Assembly: GCF_001442535.1 (NCBI RefSeq)
Contig: NZ_CP013141.1
Coordinates: 1,488,105-1,552,104, forward strand
Source of the DNA: Lysobacter antibioticus
Lineage (GTDB): Bacteria; Pseudomonadota; Gammaproteobacteria; Xanthomonadales; Xanthomonadaceae
Length of the DNA stretch: 64,000 nucleotides
Reading direction: 5' to 3'
Shown here in pieces: positions 57,201 to 64,000 of the stretch. Each line of letters opens with the position of its first letter. Positions within the stretch are counted from its first letter, which is position 1. The translations under genes and the position numbers were made by a program. Below the pieces are notes generated by a model, which did no database searches, was not told where the DNA came from, and saw only the letters and a list, made by a program, of their open reading frames with translations.

Positions 57201-59261
57201 GTGACCGAACAAACCCATCTCGGAGTGCAGCGCCGCAAATCTGCGGTCGCCGGCCTCGACGCCGCCGGCGTCCGCGCGGCCGTGCTCGAATCCTTCCTCA
57301 AACTATCGCCGCGCCACGCCGTGCGCAGCCCGATCATGGCCGTGGTGCTGCTCGGCACGGTCCTGTCCGGGCTGATCACGATCTTCGTCCCCGGCCATCT
57401 CGGCTTCGGCGCCGCAGTCACCGTCATCCTGCTGATAACGGTGTTGTTCGCCAACTTCGCCGAAGCCGTGGCCGAAGCGCGCGGCCGCGGTCAAGCGGCT
57501 TCGTTGCGTGCGGCACGACGCGACTTGGTCGCGCGCAAGCTCGACACCATCGGCAAGAACGAAACCCGCGTGCCGGCATCGAGCCTGAAGCCCGGCGACC
57601 GGGTGATCGTCTCGGCCAACGAACTGATCCCGGCCGACGGCGAAATCGTGCGCGGCCTGGCGACGATCAACGAATCGGCGGTGACCGGCGAATCCGCACC
57701 GGTGCTGCGCGAGGCCGGCACCGACCGTTCCGGCGTGATCGGCGGCACCAAGGTACTGTCGGACGAGATCGTGATCGAAGTCAGCGCCGAACCGGGCCAC
57801 AGCTTCCTCGACCGCATGATCGCCCTGGTCGAGGGCGCCAATCGGCAGAAGACGCCGAACGAGATCGCCCTGACCATGCTGCTCGCAGCGATGACCCTGA
57901 CCTTTCTGATCGTGGTCGCGACCCTGCCGTTCTTCGCTGGCTTCGTCGGCGCCAAGCTCGACCCGCTGTTGCTGATCGCACTGCTGGTCTGTTTGATCCC
58001 GACCACCATCGGCGGCCTGCTGCCGGCGATCGGCATCGCCGGCATGAACCGCGCTTTGTCGGCGAACGTGCTGGCGAAATCCGGCAAGGCGGTCGAAGTG
58101 GCCGGCGACGTCGACGTGCTGCTGCTCGACAAGACCGGCACCATCACCCACGGCGACCGCCAGGCGACCGCATTCCATCCGCTCGCCGGCATCGATCACT
58201 CGCAGCTGCGCGATGCCGCCCTGCTGTCCTCGCTCGCCGACCCGACTCCGGAAGGCAAGTCCATCGTGCGCTTGGCGCGCGAGCTGCACAGCGCCGTGGC
58301 CGAGCCCGAACGCGCCGACTACCTCCAGTTCACCGCGCAGACGCGCATGTCCGGCGTGGATCTGCCGGCCGAAGCCGCCGGCGGCGCGCGTTCGATCCGA
58401 AAGGGCGCGGGCGATGCGATCTCCCAATACGTGCGATCGCTCGGCGGCGAGGCGACCTCGGAACTCGCCGCGCGCATCGAACAAGTGGCGCGCGGCGGCG
58501 CTACCCCGCTGGTGGTGTCCGAGGGCCGTCATGTGCTCGGCGTGGTCGAGCTCTCCGACGTGGTCAAGCACGGCGTCAAGGAACGCTTCGCCCGCCTGCG
58601 CGCGATGGGCGTACGGACGATCATGATCACCGGCGACAACCCGCTCACCGCCGCCGCGATCGCGGCCGAGGCGGGCGTCGACGACTACATCGCCGAAGCC
58701 CGCCCGGAAGACAAGCTCGCCCGCATCCGCGCCGAGCAGGCCGGCGGCCGCTTGGTCGCGATGGTCGGCGACGGCACCAACGACGCACCGGCGCTGGCCC
58801 AGGCCGACGTCGGCCTGGCGATGAACTCCGGCACCCAGGCGGCGAAGGAAGCCGGCAACATGGTCGACCTGGATTCCGACCCGGCCAAGCTGCTGGCGGT
58901 GGTCGAGGTCGGCAAGCAACAGCTGATCACCCGCGGCGCGCTGACCACGTTCTCGCTCGCCAACGACGTCTCCAAATACTTCGCGATCCTGCCGGCGCTG
59001 TTCGCCGCGGCGATTCCGCAGATGGCCGCGCTCAACGTCATGCGCCTGTCGAGCCCGAGCAACGCCGTGCTGGCCGCCTTGATCTTCAACGCGATCATCA
59101 TCCCTGCGCTGATCCCGCTGGCCCTCGCCGGCGTGCGCTTCAAACCGGCCACCGCGGTCGCCCTGCTGCGCCGGAACATGCTGATCTACGGCCTCGGCGG
59201 CGTGTTGCTGCCGTTCGTGGCGATCAAGCTCATCGACATGGCGCTGGTGGCGATCTTCTAA
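57201..59261 (+). CDS. kdpB: potassium-transporting P-type ATPase subunit KdpB
   Basis: The 686-aa P-type ATPase has the phosphorylated Asp310 in [50 protein letters not shown] and [18 protein letters not shown]. It starts with GTG 11 nt after kdpA. It hydrolyses ATP to drive potassium into the cell with KdpA. Confidence 0.97.
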   Translation: MTEQTHLGVQRRKSAVAGLDAAGVRAAVLESFLKLSPRHAVRSPIMAVVLLGTVLSGLITIFVPGHLGFGAAVTVILLITVLFANFAEAVAEARGRGQAASLRAARRDLVARKLDTIGKNETRVPASSLKPGDRVIVSANELIPADGEIVRGLATINESAVTGESAPVLREAGTDRSGVIGGTKVLSDEIVIEVSAEPGHSFLDRMIALVEGANRQKTPNEIALTMLLAAMTLTFLIVVATLPFFAGFVGAKLDPLLLIALLVCLIPTTIGGLLPAIGIAGMNRALSANVLAKSGKAVEVAGDVDVLLLDKTGTITHGDRQATAFHPLAGIDHSQLRDAALLSSLADPTPEGKSIVRLARELHSAVAEPERADYLQFTAQTRMSGVDLPAEAAGGARSIRKGAGDAISQYVRSLGGEATSELAARIEQVARGGATPLVVSEGRHVLGVVELSDVVKHGVKERFARLRAMGVRTIMITGDNPLTAAAIAAEAGVDDYIAEARPEDKLARIRAEQAGGRLVAMVGDGTNDAPALAQADVGLAMNSGTQAAKEAGNMVDLDSDPAKLLAVVEVGKQQLITRGALTTFSLANDVSKYFAILPALFAAAIPQMAALNVMRLSSPSNAVLAALIFNAIIIPALIPLALAGVRFKPATAVALLRRNMLIYGLGGVLLPFVAIKLIDMALVAIF

Positions 59262-59278
59262 ACCGCCATGCACTAAAG

Positions 59279-59323
59279 GCCCCTCTCCCGCCTGCGGGAG
59301 AGGGGTTGGGGTGAGGGTCTCGC
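59279..59323. repeat. REP-like palindrome, type A variant, between kdpB and kdpC
   Basis: CCCCTCTCCCGC, a short loop and GCGGGAGAGGGG are followed by TTGGGGTGAGGGT. It lies inside the kdp operon, where it could affect the stability of the downstream message. Confidence 0.75.
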
Positions 59324-59353
59324 GCACCTCACCGACCACCACAGGACACCGAC

Positions 59354-59953
59354 ATGAACACCCACACCGCTCAAGCCACCCACATCGACGACCGCGTCCC
59401 GCTGCGCGCCCCCCTGCTGTTCGCCGTCGTCGCCTTGCTCGGCTTCGGCCTGCTCTATTCGCTCGCCGGCACCGCGCTGGGCCGCGTCGCGTTTCCGTGG
59501 CAGGCCACCGGCAGCCTGATCGAACGCGACGGCCACGCGGTCGGCTCGCAACTGATCGCCCAGCTGTTCGCCGACGAGGCGTACATCCAGCCGCGTCCAT
59601 CGGCCGCCAACTACGACCCCATGGCTGCCGCCGGCAGCAATATGGCGCGCACCAACCCCGACCTGCGCAAGCGCATCGCCGAGGTCACCGCTGTCGTGGC
59701 CGAGCGCGAAGGCATCGCGCTGGCGCAGGTACCGGCCGAACTGGCGACCCAATCCGGCGGCGGCCTCGACCCGCACCTGTCCCCGCGCGCAGCGCAAGTC
59801 CAAGCCGCGCGCGTGGCCCGCGTGCGCGGCCTCGACAGCGCGCAAGTCGAACAGTTGATCGTGGCCAACACCGAGGCCCCACAGTTCGGTTTGCTTGGCG
59901 AGCCGCGGGTGAACGTGCTGAAGCTCAATCTGGCATTGGACGCGGCGCGCTGA
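59354..59953 (+). CDS. kdpC: potassium-transporting ATPase subunit KdpC
   Basis: The 199-aa product has one N-terminal membrane helix (LLFAVVALLGFGLLYSLAG) and the KdpC pattern: GSLIERDGHAVGSQLIAQLF, YIQPRPSAANYDPMAAAGSN, GGGLDPHLSPRAAQVQAARVA and APQFGLLGEPRVNVLKLNLAL. It assists ATP binding by KdpB. It is set off from kdpB by a REP element and ends at the repeat cluster. Confidence 0.95.
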   Translation: MNTHTAQATHIDDRVPLRAPLLFAVVALLGFGLLYSLAGTALGRVAFPWQATGSLIERDGHAVGSQLIAQLFADEAYIQPRPSAANYDPMAAAGSNMARTNPDLRKRIAEVTAVVAEREGIALAQVPAELATQSGGGLDPHLSPRAAQVQAARVARVRGLDSAQVEQLIVANTEAPQFGLLGEPRVNVLKLNLALDAAR

Positions 59954-59997
59954 GGCACCTATGGGTCTGGGGTGGTGTTCGCCGCAAGACCGAAACG

Positions 59998-60030
59998 ACG
60001 CGGTCGCGGCTTGCGCCGCTCCCACCCAAG
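59998..60030. repeat. type B REP-like palindrome
   Basis: ACGCGGTCGCGGCTTGCGCC then GCTCCCACCC form the usual hairpin, just after kdpC. Confidence 0.65.
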
Positions 60031-60035
60031 AGCCG

Positions 60036-60098
<63 letters not shown>

Positions 60099-60112
60099 AA
60101 AGATTTTGCCGT

Positions 60113-60375
60113 TGCTGTGCGTCGCTTGGAACTCGCGAAGGCCACGGGAGACCCGGAGGGCGGCGCGCAAGGATGCGCGCCGTTTTTCATCGGGACAGGG
60201 ATGTCCCGTATGAAAAATCCCTGCGTCGGCACCGCTCGTGCGGGCTTGTGATTCAAAGAAAAGCATTTTTCTTTGGTTACCTTTCTTTTGTTGCTTATGA
60301 CAAAAGAAAGTAACCCGCCGCTTTAGTGGCGGAAGCTTTTAGCGTTTGATCTAGATCTAGATCTTGCTTAAGCGA
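60113..60375 (+). repeat. multi-hairpin element, family 1, copy C
   Basis: This is the best-preserved copy. In order: GACCCGGAGGGC; GGCGCGCA-AGGA-TGCGCGCC (60162-60181); TTTTTCAT CGGGACA-GGGA-TGTCCCG (T) ATGAAAAA (60183-60217); GGTTAC...TTTCTTTTG paired with CAAAAGAAAGTAACC (60275-60315); CCGCC/GGCGG (60315-60332); then GATCTAGATCTAGATC. It lies between kdpC and kdpD. Confidence 0.75.
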
Positions 60376-60394
60376 TCCGCCGCAAGAACGTCAC

Positions 60395-60424
60395 AGCGCG
60401 GTCGCGGCTCACGCCGCTCCTACA
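60395..60424. repeat. type B REP-like palindrome
   Basis: GCGCGGTCGCGGCTCACGCC then GCTCCTACA, between the two convergent multi-hairpin elements. Confidence 0.65.
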
Positions 60425-60445
60425 GGGGTGGATTCGCACTACTGC

Positions 60446-60660
60446 ATAGCTCAAGCAAGTGCAGAGCTTCCGTCCGCTGACGCGGCCGGGTTACTTTCTT
60501 TTGCTGGCCCAAAAGAAAAGTAACCAAAGAAAAGGCCTTCCTTGACGAAGCTCCCCTGCGAGTACGCAGCTCGCGCCGGGATTTTCCGATAAGACGTCCC
60601 TGTCTTATCGGAAAACGCCGCACGTCCTGTGCGGCGCCCTCCGGGTCTACGATCGCATCG
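60446..60660 (-). repeat. multi-hairpin element, family 2, copy E
   Basis: On the minus strand: GACCCGGAGGGC; GCCGCAC-AGGA-CGTGCGGC; TTTTCCGATAAGACAGGGA then CGTCTTATCGGAAAA; GTTACTTTTCTTTTGGGCC with CAAAAGAAAGTAAC; CCGgCCGC/GCGGaCGG. It matches copy D at 39195-39412 nearly base for base. Confidence 0.75.
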
Positions 60661-60688
60661 CTAGTTCGAAACTACGCCAAGCTCTTCG

Positions 60689-60716
60689 CAGCAACAGCAA
60701 CAGCAACAGCAACAAA
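60689..60716. repeat. GCAACA hexanucleotide microsatellite
   Basis: About four to five GCAACA copies at the 5' side (minus-strand sense) of copy E. After it, up to kdpD at 60862, I see only A-rich unassigned sequence. Confidence 0.85.
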
Positions 60717-60861
60717 GGCAAATGCAAGAACAATGTAAGGCAAGGCAAAAAATCAGAGATCCCAACCGGCAGAGGCATCCCACGGCAACGACACGACCAA
60801 GACCTCAAACCGCCTCCCCATCACTACACCTCCCTCACCCACCCAGCGCACAATCCCCCCC

Positions 60862-63576
60862 ATGACCGACCCGCGCAGCGCCCAAGCCGATGCCCTGATG
60901 GGCGAACTGCAACGCCAGGGCGCAGGGCGCTTGACGATCTTTCTCGGCGCCGCGCCCGGGGTCGGCAAGACCTACGCCATGCTCGGGCGGGCGCGCGAGT
61001 TGCAACGGCGCGGGATCGATGTGGTCGTCGCCATCGTCGAAACCCACGGCCGCGCCGAAACCGGCGCGCTGGTCGAAGGGCTCGACGTGTTGCCGCGCAA
61101 GCGCCTGGACTATCAGGGGCGTGCGCTCGACGAGATGGATCTCGACGCGGTGCTCGCGCGCAAGCCCGCGGTCGCGCTGGTCGACGAGCTCGCCCACCGC
61201 AATGCCCCGGGCAGCCGCCACGAACGGCGCTGGCAGGACGTGCTGGAACTGCTCGACGCCGGGATCGATGTCTACACCACGATCAACATCCAGCACCTGG
61301 AAAGTCTCAACGACGTCATCCACCGCATCACCGGCGTGCGGGTCAGCGAAACCGTCCCGGACGCGCTGTTCGACCGCCTGCGCGACATCGTCCTGGTCGA
61401 TCTGCCGCCGCGCGAGCTGATCGAGCGCCTGCAACAGGGCAAGGTCTATGTGCCCGAGCAGGCCGCGCACGCCTTGCAGGCCTTCTTCTCGCCGTCGAAC
61501 CTGACCGCCCTGCGCGAGCTGGCGATGCAGACCGCCGCCGACCGCGTCGACAGCGATCTACGCGAGGCGCAGACCGCGCGCGGCCTGCCCGGGGTGCCGC
61601 TGCGGCGGGCGGTGATGGTGGCGATCGACGGTCTCGGCCAATCCGAATACCTGGTCCGCGTGGCGCGGCGCCTCGCCGAACGCCGGGATGCCCCCTGGCT
61701 GGTCGTGACCGTGCAAACAGGCGCCTCGCCCGAGGAAGCGCGCCAGTCCGAACTCGACCGCGCCTTCGCCTTGGCGCGGCGGCTCGGCGGCGACACCGCG
61801 GTCCTGCACGGCAACAGCATCGTCGACGCCCTGCTCGACCATGGCGAACGCGCCGGTGTGTCGACCATCGTGCTCGGCCGCACCCGCGAACGCCCGCTCG
61901 CGCGCATGGTCAACCGCACCCTGACCCAGCAGTTGATCCAGCGCGGCGCGCATTACGAACTGACCATCGTCAGCACGCCGGAGGCGCGCGCCCGCGCCCG
62001 CCGTTCGTTGCGCCAGAGCAGCACCTTGCTGCGCAGCCTGCTGACCCGCAGCGATGCCGGCCTGGCGGTGGTCGCCGCGACCGTGGCCACGGCGCTGGCC
62101 TGGATCGCCGAGCGCTGGATCGGGCTCGGCGACTTGTCGCTGATCTTCATCGTCGCGGTGGTCGTGGTCGCCGCGCGCACCCGCATGACCGCGGCGGTGA
62201 TCGCCTCGGTCCTGTGTTTCCTCGCCTACAACTTCTTCTTCATCGAACCGCGCTTCACCTTGCTGATCGGCGCGCGCCAGGGCGTGGCGACGGTGTTGCT
62301 GTTCCTCGCCGCGGCGCTGGTCGCCGGGCGCCTGGCCTCGAAGCTGCGCATGCAAGTGCTGGCACTGCGCGCCTCCAACGCGCACGCCACCGAATTGCAG
62401 ACCCTCGGCCGCGAACTCGCCACCGCGGCCGACGTCGGCCAGGTCGTGCGTGCCGGCCGCGATGCGCTCAAGCGTTCGCTCGGCGTCGAGGCCTTCATCT
62501 ATATCGGCGCGGCGCCGCTGCGCGGCGAATCGCTGCCGGAGATGGGCGACAAGGACCGTGCCGCCGCCGACTGGAGCCTCAAGCATCGCCAATCCGCCGG
62601 GCGTTATACCGACACCCTGGCCGGCTCGGAATGGTGGCTGTTGCCGCTTAAGGGCAACGGCGCCGCCGACGCGCCGGCCGCGGGCGTGATCGGGCTGCGC
62701 TTTCCGGCGTCGCTGACGCGGCTCGGGCCCGAGCAACGGCGCCTGGCCGAAGCGATGACCGACGATGTCGCCCAGGCGGTGCTGCGCACGCGACTGGTCG
62801 CCGACCTCGAGGACTCGCGGGTCAGCGGCGAGACCGAGCGCCTGCGCTCGGCCCTGCTGTCCTCGGTCTCGCACGACCTGCGCTCGCCGCTGGCCTCGAT
62901 CATCGGTGCCGCCAGCAGCCTGGACAGTTATGCCGAGGCGATGCCGCGCGAAGACCGCCACAGCCTGCTCGAAACCATCCGCATCGAAGGCGAGCGCCTG
63001 GACCGTTACATCCAGAACCTGCTCGACATGACCCGGCTCGGCCACGGCGGACTGGCGCTCAACCGCGACTGGATCGGCGTCGACGAATTGATCGGCTCGG
63101 CGGTGACGCGCCTGCAGCGCTACGAGCCGCGTGCGCGCTTCGAGCTGCGCGTCGAGCCCGGCCTCGGCCCGATCTGGGTGCATCCGGCCCTGGTCGAGCA
63201 GGCCCTGTTCAACGTCATCGAGAACGCGGTGAAATTCTCGCCTCCGGACGCGGCGGTGACGATCGATGCGCGCCGGGTCGACGGCGAACCCGGGGAGGGG
63301 CCGGCGCAAGTGCTGCGCATCGACGTCAGCGACCGCGGCCCCGGCATTCCCGAAGACGAGCGCGCGCGCATCTTCGACATGTTCTACAGCGTCGAGCGCG
63401 GCGATCGCGGCCGCCAGGGCACCGGCCTGGGCCTGGCCATCTGCCAGGGCATGATCGGCGCGCATGGCGGCAGCGTGGTCGCCCTGCCCGGCCTGGCCGA
63501 CGAGCAGGGTCGCCGCGGCACCACGATCCGGATTACCCTGCCGCCCATCGAACCCGCCGTGCCCGCCGCCCCATGA
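60862..63576 (+). CDS. kdpD: sensor histidine kinase KdpD
   Basis: The 904-aa product has the KdpD N-terminal domain with Walker A (FLGAAPGVGKTYAMLGRA, residues 28-45) and LVDELAHRNAPGSRHERRWQDV. A universal-stress-protein-like domain (VMVAIDGLGQSEYLVRVARRLA), four membrane helices (about 400-500), a GAF-like region, the HisKA box (SSVSHDLRSPLASIIG, His671) and the HATPase_c domain (NVIENAVKFSP, GPGIPEDERARIFD, GLGLAICQGMI) follow. It senses potassium limitation and phosphorylates KdpE. Its stop overlaps the kdpE start (ATGA). Confidence 0.96.
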   Translation: MTDPRSAQADALMGELQRQGAGRLTIFLGAAPGVGKTYAMLGRARELQRRGIDVVVAIVETHGRAETGALVEGLDVLPRKRLDYQGRALDEMDLDAVLARKPAVALVDELAHRNAPGSRHERRWQDVLELLDAGIDVYTTINIQHLESLNDVIHRITGVRVSETVPDALFDRLRDIVLVDLPPRELIERLQQGKVYVPEQAAHALQAFFSPSNLTALRELAMQTAADRVDSDLREAQTARGLPGVPLRRAVMVAIDGLGQSEYLVRVARRLAERRDAPWLVVTVQTGASPEEARQSELDRAFALARRLGGDTAVLHGNSIVDALLDHGERAGVSTIVLGRTRERPLARMVNRTLTQQLIQRGAHYELTIVSTPEARARARRSLRQSSTLLRSLLTRSDAGLAVVAATVATALAWIAERWIGLGDLSLIFIVAVVVVAARTRMTAAVIASVLCFLAYNFFFIEPRFTLLIGARQGVATVLLFLAAALVAGRLASKLRMQVLALRASNAHATELQTLGRELATAADVGQVVRAGRDALKRSLGVEAFIYIGAAPLRGESLPEMGDKDRAAADWSLKHRQSAGRYTDTLAGSEWWLLPLKGNGAADAPAAGVIGLRFPASLTRLGPEQRRLAEAMTDDVAQAVLRTRLVADLEDSRVSGETERLRSALLSSVSHDLRSPLASIIGAASSLDSYAEAMPREDRHSLLETIRIEGERLDRYIQNLLDMTRLGHGGLALNRDWIGVDELIGSAVTRLQRYEPRARFELRVEPGLGPIWVHPALVEQALFNVIENAVKFSPPDAAVTIDARRVDGEPGEGPAQVLRIDVSDRGPGIPEDERARIFDMFYSVERGDRGRQGTGLGLAICQGMIGAHGGSVVALPGLADEQGRRGTTIRITLPPIEPAVPAAP

Positions 63577-64000
63577 CCGAGGATCGCGTTCCGCCTTCCG
63601 CCACGACACCGCCGGCGCGCGTGCTGGTGATCGACGACGAGCCGCAGATCCGCAAGTTCCTCGACATCGCCCTGCGCGCGCAGGGCTATGCGGTCGAATT
63701 GGCCGACACCGGCGGCGCCGGCCTGGAAGCCCTGGCCACGCGCGGCGCCGACCTGGTCGTGCTCGACCTCGGCCTGCCCGACCGCGACGGCCACGACGTG
63801 CTGCGCGAGCTGCGCCAGTGGTCGAGCGTGCCGGTGATCCTGCTCACCGTGCGCGCTGGCGAGGCCGAGAAGGTCGCCGCGCTCGACAGCGGCGCCAACG
63901 ACTACGTCACCAAGCCGTTCGGCGTGCAGGAGCTCATGGCGCGCATACGCGCCCTGCTGCGCGCGCACGGCCCGCAAGGCGAAACCCTGCCGGTGTTCGA
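63573..64000 (+). CDS. kdpE: response regulator KdpE (truncated by window edge)
   Basis: The visible 142 residues hold the receiver domain: VLVIDDEPQIRKFLDIALRA, the phosphorylatable Asp65 in LVVLDLGLPDRDG, VILLTVRAGEAEKVAALDSGANDYVTKPFG (in part) and the linker RALLRAHGPQGE. The C-terminal DNA-binding domain lies beyond the window. It activates kdpFABC. ATGA overlap with kdpD supports co-translation. Confidence 0.94.
   Translation, partial: MTEDRVPPSATTPPARVLVIDDEPQIRKFLDIALRAQGYAVELADTGGAGLEALATRGADLVVLDLGLPDRDGHDVLRELRQWSSVPVILLTVRAGEAEKVAALDSGANDYVTKPFGVQELMARIRALLRAHGPQGETLPVF

Overview
The window is high-GC chromosomal DNA from a gammaproteobacterium of the Xanthomonadaceae, most likely Lysobacter or a close relative. 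This is inferred from family-level protein resemblance, from conserved neighbourhoods (tsaE-nnr-amiC-mutL with queG; dapA-gcvR-bcp; panBCD-folK-pcnB), and from the large number of short palindromic repeats between genes. No species can be assigned from the sequence alone.

Layout. 1-1.2 kb: tail of an unknown Gly/Pro/Lys-rich protein, REP palindromes and a class I glutamine amidotransferase. 1.26-5.2 kb: a decayed integrative element bounded by two copies of a 15-bp tRNA-Asn anticodon-arm sequence. It holds a damaged tRNA-Asn, a DUF3800 gene, a winged-helix-like gene, a frameshifted zinc-ribbon gene, a complete class II tRNA with the unexpected anticodon GUC, and fused fragments of an integrase and a primase-polymerase/helicase. 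5.2-10 kb: an RluA-type pseudouridine synthase, yaeQ, an HI0933-type flavoprotein, a seven-unit 80-bp tandem array, and rimO. 10.1-19 kb: a 5-oxoproline (pyroglutamate) salvage region with dienelactone hydrolase, HIT protein, pxpB, pxpC, a DUF885 lipoprotein peptidase, pxpA, two transporter subunits (DUF969, DUF979) and pcp. 19-31.5 kb: RDD protein, dcd, mrp/apbC, a TonB-dependent receptor, DUF2147, metG, an RnfB-like ferredoxin, DUF4303, TraB/GumN and a DUF1684 lipoprotein. 31.5-38.6 kb: mutL, amiC, tsaE, nnr, queG. 39.8-46.5 kb: pgi, panD, panC, panB, folK, pcnB, tRNA-Glu(CUC), fdxA. 46.8-54.2 kb: a secreted protein with pentapeptide-like repeats, bamC-like lipoprotein, dapA, gcvR-like, bcp, phoH, thiD and an alpha/beta hydrolase. 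54.4-64 kb: TorF-type porin and the potassium system kdpFABC, a 0.9-kb repeat cluster, then kdpD and kdpE (cut by the window edge).

How the genes work together. Pcp releases pyroglutamate from peptides, the DUF969/DUF979 pair probably imports it, and PxpABC hydrolyses it to glutamate. PanB, PanC and PanD make pantothenate. KdpDE should sense potassium limitation and switch on KdpFABC.

The most unusual material is non-coding. (i) Five copies of a multi-hairpin element fall into two sequence families with the same hairpin order and loops but different stems, and four of the five have a GTTGCC/GCAACA microsatellite at the same end (the fifth shares one with its neighbour). (ii) A 24-nt module is inserted in four places inside two unrelated repeat families. 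(iii) A tRNA-Leu-shaped tRNA carries an Asp-type anticodon inside the decayed element.
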